The notes under the pieces were generated by a model, which searched no databases, was not told the DNA's origin, and saw nothing but the letters and a program-made list of their open reading frames with translations. A stretch of DNA of 64,000 nucleotides from Lutjanus erythropterus (taxonomy: Eukaryota; Chordata; Actinopteri; Lutjaniformes; Lutjanidae). The stretch spans positions 22,753,253 to 22,817,252 of the forward strand of contig CM034607.1 in the NCBI GenBank assembly GCA_020091685.1. The letters run 5' to 3'. Positions 11,301-23,180 of this stretch are shown here, piece after piece. Position 1 is the stretch's first letter. Each line of letters starts with the position of its first letter. The position numbers and the translations under genes were made by a program.

Positions 11301-13263
11301 CAAACTCTGGGGTAGCATTGGCTGAACTAGTCGTGGAAGGTGAAACATGTGAGGTAACAGAATATCCATCTGTTTCATTTTTACTATGATATCATTTCCT
11401 TTGGTAAGTCTACAATCACTGGGACGTGTTGGAGAGGCATCTCAAAGGGAACACATGATACAACACTACCTCCTAGTGGCAGAGTATCAATCAAAACACT
11501 AACAAAACCTGTTTGTGTTTGTGATTTCTGAACATCATTCCTGTTGGTTAAGATAACATTTCTTTCCAAGTCATTTTCTCATTTGATTTCAATTCAAATG
11601 ATCTAATTTTGATACAGTAATTGGGTGAAAACAATCAGTACATAAATGTCCAATGAAATTACACTGCACAGCTACTCAGTTACCTACGTTTTGTATATAG
11701 TATAAAATCTTTCAAGAATTGTGGTATGTGACAATATACTGTATACTATAAGACAATGTAAAATTATTCACCACTAAAGATTTTGCTTTGCCGTTTAGCC
11801 CATCTTAGATCTCCCTTTACCATCTGTGATGAAATATCTTGATTTGACAGGTATTCATTTTGCAAGATTAGCCAAAAATAGACATTTATGGCTGTGTCTG
11901 AAATCACTCCATCATTTACAATTCCCTCTATACTGAACACTCACTTAATTCCTCTGTATGTCGCAGCACATTTCTCATCTACAAAATGAGACACATTGCT
12001 CTGTGGGATTGTTAACAGAAAGCAGTGTCCCTGCCATGGTCACTACTTTTTGCTTCCACTCTGGTGTGTTTGATATTTGGGCACTCAAATAAAATGGCTA
12101 ACAGTAAATATAGTGAACTATATAGTAAATAAGGAATTATTTCAGACACGACCAATGTCTATTTTTTCCTTTTGTGGTTGCTGTTGCAAAATTTTAAACT
12201 GATTTTCAAAAAAACTCAGTATATCATGACATGTAGCAAATCTAAGATATAAAATTACATAGACGATAAAAGAGAATTTGTTTCCATATTGCCTCCTAGA
12301 CTCTGGTAAGAAGAATGTCTTCAAAACTAATTGATTATACATGTAAACTGTAAAATGGAACTGTTAAATGGTGTCCAAGCAGAGTGACCTAAATTAGTTA
12401 GAAAATGTATCTCTTAGCATTAACGATGATAACAACATCACCCAGACACTACAACAAGTACAACAACACCCCTACCCTTTGTAGCATCCAGGTTGCTTCT
12501 ACATTACAAGTTAAAAGCTCATGAACGCACCAAATTCAGAGGAACGACTTCCCAACTCGGGAAAGCTGGGAAGCAAATGAATGCAACACAAGCCTCACTT
12601 TACAAAGGTCAGTGTGCTAATACATACCAGTCAACAAAGAACTCCAAGTAGCCTTCATCTGGTACCATCGGCCTTGGTTTTCCAATTTCAGCCTTAATCC
12701 CAACTAGAACCGCTGTGTGCCCCTGACAGAGAAAAGCAACAAAACATATCAGAAAATAATAGCAAATCAATCATTCCTTCCTGAAATAATACACAATGAA
12801 GAAGGCAGTGCCCTTTAGACATGTTCAGATAAGACTAGTAAGTAGGAATATTTGCAACAGGAAGAGCTGTCATGATGACAAGTGACTGTTGGTGCACAGA
12901 CGATGAGTTTTAGAGTCTTGCACATGCTGTAACATTACCAGTGTGACTTTGGCCGAGCCGTCTGTGTTGGACACAACATCAGTCTCTATTTCCATGTGTC
13001 TGTAGTCCTCACAGCCTCTCCCATCCACCCGCAAGTCGTCCTGATGGCAAGAATCAACATGTCAACACTGCAGTCTTGGATTTAGCGCATGCTAACGCAA
13101 CTAGCTAGTTTTCCGCCGTTATAAACCACAGATCGCTGCCGTTGCATTTATCGTATTTTTTTTACTTGCAGGGGTCACAGGCTTAAGTATAACTGTTAAA
13201 ACTTACCCGTATACCGTGTAAAATGTACACTTTTTCAGCCTCGCTAACTTGTACTGTTGCCAT
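8333..13263 (-). CDS. exosc7: Exosome complex component RRP42 (exosome component 7), 8 exons
   Basis: Non-catalytic RNase PH-fold subunit of the six-member ring of the RNA exosome, which processes and degrades RNA in nucleus and cytoplasm. Minus-strand coding exons: 13263-13207, 13040-12939, 12722-12628, 11326-11161, 10763-10693, 10603-10480, 10391-10236 and 8437-8333. All have GT-AG borders, and the 876 coding bases stay in frame, giving 291 residues, the same length I recall for human. Recognisable segments are the N-terminal helix (MATVQVSEAEKVYILHGIR), DDLRVDGRG, LGHTAVLVGIKAEIGKPRP, the EFEGRGGEELG loop, HCWVLYVDVLLLQCDGNLYDA and the second RNase PH half (VGHRHVVDATLQEKACSVAS). The protein ends KKRQKVGFLG. 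It lies head-to-head with zdhhc3 and in the same orientation as clec3b, as in human. Confidence 0.97.
9390..10020 (+). mobile_element. Decayed LINE retrotransposon fragment (reverse transcriptase and 3' end)
   Basis: Inside the last intron of exosc7. From 9460 a broken frame reads VPQGSVLGLLSLTMY, and after a frame slip it reads FYADDTGLYCC and then NTLLELKRE. These are the reverse transcriptase core motifs (PQGS and the YADD catalytic box) of a non-LTR retrotransposon. A later piece reads SILTDDSLTFKP. The end at about 9950-10015 (TCTTGGCCAGATCTCC, then AATCTCAATGAAACT) matches the 3' UTR style of common teleost LINEs. Frameshifts and stops make it dead. The clade (L2 or Rex-like) is not settled. 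Confidence 0.8.
10975..11150 (+). mobile_element. LINE 3' tail
   Basis: GAAAAGTGCTATATAAA followed by a short ATT-rich run is the typical 3' terminus of L2/Rex-type LINEs in fish. Only the tail remains, in the exosc7 intron just downstream of exon 4. Confidence 0.55.
11327..12627. other. exosc7 intron 3, nothing recognised
   Basis: The largest intron-internal stretch between coding exons 3 and 4. No repeat family or exon is identified. Confidence 0.4.
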
Positions 13264-13320
13264 AATGTATGGAACAGTGGTAGCATGTGTGTGCGTCGCG
13301 CTTCCCCTACGTCATCAAAA
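13264..13320 (-). promoter_or_regulatory. exosc7 proximal promoter with CRE-like site
   Basis: ATGACGTA on the minus strand (13308-13315) resembles a CREB/ATF site and lies about 45 bases upstream of the exosc7 start codon, in a short CpG-bearing stretch with no TATA box. This fits a housekeeping promoter. Transcription start is not determined. Confidence 0.4.
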
Positions 13321-15420
13321 CACGACGATTTAATAAAATCGCAGGTTGGGTCTGCCCGCTTTGCTCACCCGTTAGTTTGAGATTCTAAAATTATCCTTCA
13401 GAAGGAAGTTGACCCCGCCCAACCGGTACAGCCAGTTTCAAAAACAAACTAAGATCTCTAAAAAATACAAATACTGTACTTAACCAGTGCGCATAGGTTT
13501 ACATTGCCAAAGTAAGTGTGAAATAAAAAAATAACCTAAAATATACGTAAACAGAATATATATGGTTAGACATTGAAGTGGAAATTATTGTAAAATAAAG
13601 CAGAAAAATCTAGATTTTCAATTAAAAACATACATAGCCTAAAACAAGTGAGAACAAGGATGGAAAAGCAATTTATTTATCATTTAGGGCGTATAACAAG
13701 GTTGTATAATGAGATTTCCATGTACTCCCCCATTCATTCATTGATTGGAATTGGCAACTGTATAAACGACTGTATGATATCTGTATCTGTGGTATAAACA
13801 GCATTTTTTTTAGACTGTAATGTTTATTTGGTTGGTCCCAGTGTTCCTAGGGTCAGAGGATTAAAAAAAAGTACAAGATTTGTGCAAAAAATTCTTGATA
13901 GTACAAAAAGAGAAAAAAGTTGCTAAGACGGTGCAAAGTTTAAAGACTGTAAGACATAATTGCTGTTGTAGGTGTAAACATTCACTGCTGTACCGATGTT
14001 GAATAAACTGCAAAATATCAGGGGGAAGAACAATGCAACAGTTATAAACTGTACGTATGTCCAGTAAATGTGCCTATGTGCAGAGGTCAGAGCTGTACAG
14101 ATGGTCAGTGCAGGGAAACACAGGTGATTGACTGTTCATGGTGGTTGTATTCAACTGGAGGTCCCTTTCCACCCCCAAGTCTTGCTGTTTAATTCAAAGA
14201 TGCTTCTATAGTTTTTATCTGCATGTAGCCTTTAATAATGTGATTTTTTTCTTTAGCTCAGCGTGCTCTCTTTTATGTGTACAATTCACTAGGATTTCCA
14301 TCTCTATAGCAATCCTTGGATGAGATTAAATAGTTCTCATATTTCCACTGCAGCCAAGACACACACTGATACTTGGGGTGATTCCTGTGTTTATTGGCCC
14401 TGAGTCTGGACTTTCAGGCTGCTGAGGATGCATAGTGGGACATTTTGACCAAGTGAAATTTATCCTTTTAATGATAAACACTTGGTTCAGCGAGACTAAA
14501 AAGAAATAGTGCCTGTAAATCTGCGATCTATTTTTAAGCACATCACTGAGCACTGTTTTGTTTACTGCTGTTTTGAATCCAGAATCCAAAATCCTGCAGT
14601 GTGTCTTTAAATGCAATAAGGCCACATGAAATGCAATTGCCAAGAGGGTCCACAGCCACAAAAGATATTCTGTGGACACCAAGTATTCTAGGTAGGTGGT
14701 TCCCTGTGACCACCATGTTTTATCCCAACTGTGTGCCCTCACCAACATGATGTTACAGAGATGCAAAGATGGCACTCATTCAGTCCAATTAGAGTTGCTC
14801 GCCCAGTGCACAAGCCAAAAAAGGGGATCTAGTTTCTGGGTCTGCTTCCTGGTTATACAGCCCACTGAATATGTGCTTTAGTGTTTCCCTGCTTCCCCAC
14901 ACCCTTGAGTTCCCACCCAGAGACTTTGCTTTTTTTTCAGCTTAAGGAATGTTTTTCAAATATAAAAACTTCATGGACCAAAATTCAGAATAGAAAGTCA
15001 TTACTGACTTTGTTTGCAGTTTGAGGTGTCAAAACTCTCTTTTACAATGGTTGCGTATGGGAGAAATGCCTTTTGGACAAGTGGGGAATTTTGCTGCAAT
15101 ACTGTGAGTGGCCACTAGAAAAACATTTGGTGGCAGGCCTGAGAGGCAGAGCCCTGTCTCATTCTTTAGGAAGGGTCAATTGTCACAGTTAAAGAAGTAT
15201 TGTACAATATTGTTTTCATATAAGTTTATGTTCGGACCACTAAAAATGTACTTTGGTTACCTAACTTTGGGGCTTGTTGGCCTGTGGGACCAGTGCTTGA
15301 AAATATTGGACTGAAATAGTACCAACAGTTTAATTGTCATGTTTCAGCATTTCAGGGAAACATTTAAATCAAGCTTAAGTGAGAGCGGTGCACAGCTTGA
15401 GAGAAAGTGCTGCCTGATAG
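13321..15420. other. Head-to-head spacer between exosc7 and zdhhc3
   Basis: About 2.2 kb separates the exosc7 start from the zdhhc3 first exon. A 149-codon open frame on the minus strand (14775-14326) has no recognisable domain and no conserved-looking codon pattern. The rest is A/T-rich and unassigned. Confidence 0.4.
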
Positions 15421-15845
15421 ACTCAGCTCAGGGCACAAACGCCCAATCACAGCAGCAGCAGAGAGTATCGGACTTCCTGGTTCGCTCTACGTCGTGTTGG
15501 TGTTGTCCTACCGCCCGTAAACTAGCTGTCTGGATTTAACAGGAAAGGAAACACCGAAGTGGTGAGGCAGCGGCCTGTTTTAAGGCGCAGCTCCTGCCGT
15601 AGTTAGTTTGCACGAGAGGGCGAGTTAACGGCTCGTCGAAACCGAGGCTGCAGTGAGAGCCGGAGCCGAGCCGCGGAGCTGTGGAGGGGAGGCGTCCGCA
15701 GATCAGCGAGGTTAGCTGGGACTGCGCTAACAGACGGAGCGGCGGAGGAGACTCTCGCTCTCATTTTGGCGTGTTTGACTTCCAAAGGCTCCAAACTACG
15801 AGAGGACCTCAAGAAACTTCCGTCGACAAGTCAAAAGACTGCGAG
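15420..15845 (+). promoter_or_regulatory. zdhhc3 promoter and non-coding first exon
   Basis: A CpG-rich island lies in otherwise A/T-rich DNA. A CCAAT box lies at 15443-15447, followed by G+C-rich sequence and a good splice donor (GCGAG then GTATGT, exon end 15845). There is no open frame joined to the zdhhc3 coding exon, so this is read as the 5' UTR exon, spliced over a 7.3-kb intron to 23152. Transcription start is unknown. Confidence 0.65.
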
Positions 15846-16191
15846 GTATGTTTTTTTTAATAAAACCAGAGGAGGTGTTACTGATGAAATAGTTTTAATG
15901 TGACGTTCACTGACTGTTATCAGCTTTAAAAGAAATCCACAGATCTCCTGCTCCAGCTGCCGCACTTACTTCCTGGTAAGATTATTAGCGCCTTCTGGAA
16001 GTTAATTCATTATTGCCCTACAATGCCATAACAACTTTATGGCTCCCATTGGTCATTGCCAGGGAATTTCCCTTTTTTCTCACTCATCTTCAGGGAGGTC
16101 ACAAATCAATTTAGCCAAAAAACAGACTCCTCACTCACTAAATCAAACGAAGCTCGACAAGAGTGTCTCCCAGCATTTCCACCCATTCATT

Positions 16192-16886
16192 ATAGGGCTG
16201 CAACTGACGACTGTTTTCATTATAGATCATTCTGTCCGTAATCAATTAGTTGTTGTTAGGGCTGCACAACTAATCACAATATTATCAAAATCGCGTTATG
16301 GCCAAGCAGAACCAGAAGCAGAGCCAAATCACATTTTCTTTGAAAAAGGCAAAATGTGTGAGAAAGCAGCATTATAATGAAGTACTGTAGCCTAAAAAAA
16401 TCTTGTTTATCTAATGAAAGGAAACATGTTTGTTTGATAGAAACCCCAACAAATGTCACACCGTCATGATTTATTTAGTTTTTCATTAAAACTGCATATT
16501 GCAATGCAAAAATTTCCATTAATCACACTGCATATCCCAATTGCAGTTTCAGTCAACAAAAAAATCATAATATAACTTTCTTTTTTACTATATCTCGCAG
16601 CCCTAGTTGTTCATAAAATGTCACAATTGATGCTAACATGTTTTTCCCAAAGCACAAGACGACGTCCTCTCCTCAAATGTATTGTTTTGCCGCAACCCAA
16701 AGATGATTATATTGTATTTATTTACTGTTATAGAGACATGAAGAAAAAAGAACATATTCACATTGAGAAGCTGAAATCAGAGAACTAAAAGTGACTCAAA
16801 ATGATTAATCAGTTATAAAACTTTTTTGGCAGATAATTTACTAGTTGACAACTAATCAGTTAATCAACTAATTGTTGCAATGCTAC
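16192..16886. mobile_element. Dispersed TIR element interrupted by a second element
   Basis: The outer element begins GGGCTGCAACTGACGACTG and ends with TAATCAACTAATTGTTGCAA. It carries the CATAAAATGTCACAATTG and CAAAGATGATTATATTG segments shared with copies at 22395-22880, 27115-27405, 43060-43240 and 59436-60250. Its left part is split from the rest by the element at 16259-16605. It lies in zdhhc3 intron 1. Confidence 0.65.
16259..16605. mobile_element. Nested MITE, GGGCTGCACAACTAATC family
   Basis: It starts AGGGCTGCAC and ends CGCAGCCCTAG, giving short inverted termini over about 345 bp. Related diverged copies lie at 20238-20668 and 45549-45835, sharing GTGTGAGAAAGCAGCATTAT and AACAAATGTCACA. 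There is no coding capacity. Confidence 0.7.
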
Positions 16887-19189
16887 TTAATTATCGTACT
16901 ACATGATTGGAAAGGAAAGCATCTATAGAAAAGTTAAGACCAGGATATTTTTCTCTGAAACATGATGGCAGTGAAAAGAGAAATAGGTCTTTTTGTAGAT
17001 TACTGTAAACACCTCAACTCAATCTGTATCTTGTTGACACCTTGCTCTTTTTCCACATAGTTAATATTGTGGTTTTACAGAATCTGGCGGGTCACAGATT
17101 TATTCAAGCTCTCAAAATGTGTTACTGAAACTATCTTAATTAAATTCTGATTTTATCTCTCTCGAGTCTTTAGTTTACAGGCTGCTTTTTAAGGTGCCAA
17201 ATGAGGTTATCAGTAAAATGAATTCATATTGGAGTGATAATTAACTCAACAGGGGGTGAAATTTATCTGTGCCTCATTTTTCCTGCCCTGCCATCATTAG
17301 TCAGTCCTGTCAGTTACTTTGAAATGCTTTCTAGCAGCAGGGTATCAAACATTACCCATAAATCATTGATTGAATATCTGACTGTGCCAGGCATTTATTT
17401 TGAGTGAGTGAGTCCCTGCATTTCAGTTAAAATCTGGCATTTTTACATGCTGTGTGTAATCTTACAGCACTGCAGAGGCGTCATGATAGTGACAATGAAG
17501 AATATAGCAGCTCTTGTCTGTACTGGGGCTGTTCTGTAAAGTGTTTCTGTTACAATCGAGTCTGTCAGTTGTTTCGTTGTAAAAACGGCTATTCACAGAG
17601 AGACATCTATAGACTCATTCTCCGGCCTACAGAAAAATACACCATTGACTCAGTCGACAGTTGTTAATGAACTCTGGTTTTGCAGTTAGTCTCACTCCAG
17701 GTCTTTCGTTGCTTTATTGTAGGAAGTTTTGTCTCTAACTTAACAGTTTTTAAGGCCATTGGAGCTTCTTTGTTCCCAGTGGAGTGAAACTTAAAAGCAT
17801 AACAATTACTTCTCCAGCCCTTATCAAGCGTCCCGAATCACCCCCTCACTGGAACAAGTTTTTCTTGAATGAAAGCTGAATCAGAACCATACTGGTGAAG
17901 AGTCACATGAATTAGCTTGACGGATAAAACAAAACCAGTTTAACTGTTTTTCCAAGAGCTTGAAGTGAAATGGTTGTTTCCAGACAAGTCAGTCTTTTTC
18001 AGCATATATCTACACATGAATACAGAATCTTCAGGCAAAAGACAAGAGGATTTTGTTTTTTTAAGCCTTCTGGTTTCTGTTAGTAATCTGAGTAGTATTT
18101 ACCAATACAGGTCTTTAGAATGGGAGCGACTATAATGTGACCTAATTTCCCTCTAGGGATCAATAATGTTTTTTTTCTGATTATCTGATTTCTGATGTCT
18201 TAATCAGCATAGTATCTACAAACTTCACCATTAATTTAAGACAAGGAACATATAGTGCACATTTTAATACACAAAAATGCAGTGAAGGACATAAAGCTGG
18301 ATTTAAAGGTGGTAACTAAATGTTGCCTCTCCTGGTTTAGTTTGAAATCTGAAAACAGTTGGCACACTCCTAATAGATTACCTGAGTTGGTTTATATGGT
18401 GAAAGATGACTTTCTTGTCCTAAAACATTCAGAGATTTAAAGACAAGCACCAGTAATCTAAACTCTGTTCAGTGACACACTGGAGGCCAGTACAGAGATC
18501 TGAGAGCTGGTGTACTGTGTTCAGCTTTTTTTGATGTGAAATATAACTATGAAGAAGCATAAAATCAAAAGACTAAAGTACAGTTACTTCATAATTGTAC
18601 TGAAGCACAGGATGTGTTCAAATACATTTTCTTCTATTGTTTACTTGCACTGAAGTCAAGACAGATGGTACAATAATCTGCGACTTCTAGTGAAACTGAG
18701 CCGCGCACACACCAGACCTCCAACATGACCTCCCGCCACGCCTCACTCCTGCTGTGTGATGACAAGTGTGGTGAAGAGGGTCAAGTGGCTCCGCGGCGGG
18801 GTTTGGGTCAGTCATCCTGTATTTTCAAAAGGTCGTTCTAACAAGGAAGCACATTTTTATTAAGAGAATGCCCCTGTCGCCCAACTGTTTTCAGAGTAAG
18901 AGTGCTGGAATGGTTGCAGTCATACAGGTGGATGAACCGCTGTATAAGTTTATATTTGTGAACTATTTGTCTTCTGAAAATGATCTCAAGGTAGGAACGC
19001 TGTCTCAACCTGGTTCTTTCAACATCCTCTATTTATTTTAGGATCTTTTGTGTAGCTCATTGCGTAATTCTTGGCAATAAAAAGAGTTATGTATCAAGAG
19101 ACCGCTATATAATTTTAGAGGGCAGTCCTGGACAAATATACTGTGTTCTGTCTATTTCACTACAGATGAAACCTTATGAAAATATCATA

Positions 19190-19815
19190 TCACAATTAGA
19201 AATGAAATTATAGCTGATGTGCAGCAGTTCCTTGGGGCTGGGAATTTTGAGGATGAGGGGAAAGAAGAGAAAAGTGGAGATAAATGACAAATACATGAGG
19301 ATCTGTCGGCAGCACTGACCATAATTATTTAAAACCTCTAAAATTAATGTATCTTTGAAAACATATGTCTCTAAACTTGCAGCCTCTGACTTCAAGAGCA
19401 AGTCACAATCCTGTTGACCTACATGTCAAGTGACAAACCACAGAAGGCTTCACGTTGTGACTGCAGCAATCAGCAGGGCTGCGCAGTGATGGGTCGGGGG
19501 CTGGGCTTTTTGAGGAGAAAGAGAAAGAAGTGGAGGATGAAGGGGAGGAAGAAGGAAAGAAGGAAGTAGAAGAGGAAAGAAATGACAGAGTGGGTCTGTC
19601 AGCAGAACTTCCTAGACCGATAATTATTTAAAATGTCTGAAATTAAAAATATCTCTGATCTCTAATCCCCAAAGCGTAACGCTTTAGTAAGCATTGGCAC
19701 GTTATTTCTGCACCACCCAGGATGTGAACTCATAACCCTGCTGAGTTACAGGTCAGCTGACAAACCACAGATGGCTTCACATTTTGACCCTGGCAATCTG
19801 CAGGGCCGCATGTGG
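19190..19815. repeat. Two-copy tandem duplication in zdhhc3 intron 1
   Basis: The segments at about 19195-19484 and 19485-19812 align along their length. They share GGGGCTGGG, TTTTGAGGA, the purine-rich GAAGAGAAAAGTGGAG type run, ATAATTATTTAAAA, GCTGACAAACCACAGA-like and GCAGGGC blocks. The copies are clearly diverged, so the duplication is old. Confidence 0.65.
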
Positions 19816-20237
19816 GCAGATTTCAAACTAGAGTCAAGAATTCAGTTTTCAAGAAAAAAGTCTGACCACATATAGATCCCTGTAATTTATTTCCACAAAG
19901 ACTGATTGCTCCATAAGTGATAAACTGTTTAAAGATTCTCTATTTTCCACAAACCTTTTTTTAAAAATTCTGTTTTTGAGATTCAGTTCTGAAATTAACC
20001 ACACTGTTTGGTGTCGAATGAGTAAAGAATATGGGAGGAGATAGATTTAATTAGTTTTACAGAGTGATGGACTTCAAAGTTTCTGCTCAATGGGAGCTAC
20101 GTTTTGGTCTAAGTTGTAAAGTTGTAGCACATACAGATGACTTATTATGAGTTTCCAAAGTTTTAAATTATAAAAGATTGCTGTAGCACCATCATCGGGA
20201 CTATTAGCTTACAAATCCAACTGAGAAAGTTTGGAAT

Positions 20238-20668
20238 AGGGCTGGAGCGATGCCATGTTTCAGGAGATTATTATATCGGTTTGAAGTCTTATTGTCTTAT
20301 TGAAATCGCAATATAGCCAAGTACAGAATCCAAACTGCAGAACCAGATCCAAATTGCAATTTGTTTGATAAAGGAAAAATGTGTGAGAAAACAGCATTAT
20401 AATGAGGTACCGAAGTGCTAGAGACATGTTCTTTCCTAAAAATCATTTTCTCCAGATGAAAGAAAAAATGTTTGTTTGGTTCAGACCTCAACAAATGTCA
20501 CATCATCACGATTTTGATAGTTTGTTTTTTTTTTTCCAGTAACAATGAAAATTGTGATGCAAAAATGATCATTCCCAGTAATAGTATTGCACATTACAAT
20601 CTCAATTTCAGTCAGAGTAATCGCAATTACTTTTTTTTTTTTTTTTTTACCATATCTTGCAGTCCTAG
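20238..20668. mobile_element. GGGCTGCAC-family MITE, second copy
   Basis: It begins GGGCTGGAGCGATGCC and ends ATCTTGCAGTCCTAG. The interior shares GTGTGAGAAAACAGCATTAT and CAACAAATGTCACATC with the copies at 16259 and 45549. It lies in zdhhc3 intron 1 and includes a poly-T run. Confidence 0.65.
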
Positions 20669-20979
20669 TTTGAAGGCAGTTCTGCACATACACCAAAGTT
20701 TGTATTCTTTTTTTTTTATGAAACAAAGCTCAAGACATGGAAAATCTATTCTAGGCTGAGATGAAGTGAAAGAAGACTGTTCTGCTTTGTTGATGTAACA
20801 CAGGAGGTCTGCTGTCTTCAACAGGTGGCTATTTACATGTGGCGTCAGTTAGAGGTCAGGTGGGCGTGCTGCTGTGTTGATAAAGAGGTCCTGGGGAATT
20901 TGAAGCATACAAACGGTGAAAGTGGTCCGACAAAGCGTCATCTGGACTGTGAGATGTTTTAGTTTAATCCTGAGATGAT

Positions 20980-21140
20980 GTTGATCAATATCATCCCAAA
21001 CGCCGAATCGTTTTCATTCTGATTAAATCTCTGGTCTCTTGGGAAGCGTGTTTAACTGCCGGGATCATTGGCCAAGCCCTAATTAATATGGACATAAAAG
21101 TGAGATTAGACTATCGCTCAGTTAAGCCTAATGGATAGAT
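20980..21140. other. Unique, compositionally balanced intronic island
   Basis: Sequence free of the local repeats, including GTGTTTAACTGCCGGGATCA and CCAAGCCCTAATTAATATGG. It has no open frame. It looks like a possible conserved non-coding element inside zdhhc3 intron 1. This is an impression from composition only. Confidence 0.2.
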
Positions 21141-22394
21141 TGAATCCTCAGGAATGACCAAGCAATTTGATTGTACTCATTATAAGCTCAGGTTTTATTG
21201 AGAAAAGTCCAGCCATCCTGAGGGAATAAGCTGTTTTCATCCAGTCTGTGGGTATCTGCATATATAGTGGGGCCTATTTTTGGTTTTCTGACCTTTTTCT
21301 CCCCTTTGAAGTCACATCATCTTTGTCTACACACACTCAGACCTGCTCAATTGCTTATTCATAAGCCTCGTCTCCAAAAAACAGAGCTGGACACACGCTC
21401 GGTGCAGCTCAGGGCAAATGTGTGGGCTGTTTTTGTTAAAGCATTGTTTGGAGCAAATGGTGAAATACAGTTTCTAAATCCAACAACAGCCTTTTCTTTT
21501 TTTTTTCTGCGAGAGGAATCTGGATGGATTTTTTTTTTTTTGGCCTGTTGGGATCGGACCAGTCAGTGTTTGTTCCTCCTTCAGTTAATGCTTCCCCCAG
21601 AGTATTGTTCTCTTCCTCATTTGCTGATTCACTGTATCTTATTAGTGTCTGTCTCTTTTTATATTCCTCGAGGAAGGAAAAGGTTTACAAAGTTGACACA
21701 AAACACATTATAAGCAGAATTTATACAGTAGATTGCTTCTCTGACCAGTTTGGTTTCTCTTAAAAAATGGGAAACAGACTCAGATGGAAAAAACAATCCC
21801 AGAGGCAGTTTGGCACAAAATTATACTGATAGATTTTCTATTTAGTTATCATAAAACATTCAAGCCCCATAATTATCAGGTTGGTGTTTGTGATTTATGT
21901 GATCGTCTCCACTGATTTCACAGTTTGGCTCCTGTGGATGCTCCTTTCAATGAGTGTATATTAATATGATGCCCTTTTGCTCTCTGCTGGCACAAAAGCT
22001 CAGTCAATCCAAATGGAGGGATTCTCACCCTCCAACATATGGTCCGTGGATTAGACAGGTCATGTTTCATTTCCACCCTAGAAAAATCAGATATAACATC
22101 AGGAGGTCAACCAGAAAATTCTTTCTCACTTGGCAACAATTCATATCCCTCGCAGAAAACATGGCAGCTATCGACATATCTCTGTAAATCATTTCTACAG
22201 GTTTTTTGTTAGTGTTATTTCTGTAAAGATATATTTTTGTATAGATTTATGGCTGTATGCAACTTTACTGCTCTTCATCTGTTTCTGATTTTGATACGTT
22301 TTATATTTTTATATGTTCAGATTTTTCTAATGCATAGAGAGGCTATGCATAATGTCATTGTACTTGATGATAATGATAATAAGTGTTGTCAACT

Positions 22395-22880
22395 TCAGTT
22401 ACTTAATTATTAGTTAATTAGATAATTTAGATATTTTTAAAGTCCTGATCTAACGAGAAAAAAAACAAATGTTCGTAGAAGCGTCAGGCTTCTCACTGTC
22501 AGATTTTGACTTTTTTATATTTATCTTTTATTAAAAATCACACATTTTATGCCCTTAATGTTTTGTCTTACATGATAGCAAATCTATAATTTTGGGGACT
22601 TGGGTTAAGACTGCAATTAACATTTATTTTCATAATCAATTAATCTTTTTTCTTTTTTTCATTAATTGATTAGTTATGTGCTCATTAAGTGTCAGAAAAT
22701 TTTCAAAGATTTTCAGTTTACTGCCACAGAAGAGATGAAGAACCAGAAAATATTTGCAATTAAGAAGCTGAAATGGATATTTTTTTCTTAAAGAAATCAC
22801 TGAAAACACTAAATAGATTATTGAAATAGTTTAGGCAGTTAATTTAATAGATTAACTGCCTAATTGTTGCAGTGCTAGTT
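22395..22880. mobile_element. TAATTGTTGCAG-type dispersed element
   Basis: It shares TCAATTAATC, GTCAGAAAATTTTCAAAGAT, CAGTTTACTGCCACAGAAGA and the terminal TAATTGTTGCAGTGCTAG with the other copies listed at 16192. It lies in zdhhc3 intron 1. Confidence 0.6.
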
Positions 22881-23152
22881 TGGATTCTTATTCTTATTTA
22901 AAAGCATCATCTAGGACTTTGGAAAACTGTGAAGACATTTTATAGACCAAACACTTCATGGAGAAAGTGATCAGCAGATTAATTGAGAGTGGAAATATTT
23001 TTTAGTTGCAGCTCTTCACTAATACCTACCCTCATCGACACGTTATTAGTTCAAATCCTTCATCTGACTCTAATTCCTTTCTTCTTTCATTTCCGTCCCG
23101 TCTCTCTGCTCCCCCTCTTCCTCTCCATCTGTCTCTCCTTGCTCCTCACAGT

Positions 23153-23179
23153 ATGTGGTTGGAGTCACGGGCGTTGTAG
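23153..23179 (+). promoter_or_regulatory. uORF in the zdhhc3 leader
   Basis: The first AUG in the coding exon (exon start 23152) opens an 8-codon frame, MWLESRAL, then TAG. Its stop codon ends one base before the main AUG at 23181. Such a position would allow termination-reinitiation control. It is seen directly in the sequence; function is inferred and depends on the exon border. Confidence 0.55.
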
Positions 23180-23180
23180 G

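Noticed and set aside
14326-14775. 149-codon open frame on the minus strand between exosc7 and zdhhc3
   Set aside because: No recognisable domain, no splice context, and A/T-rich codons like the surrounding spacer. Probably chance or part of an unrecognised repeat.
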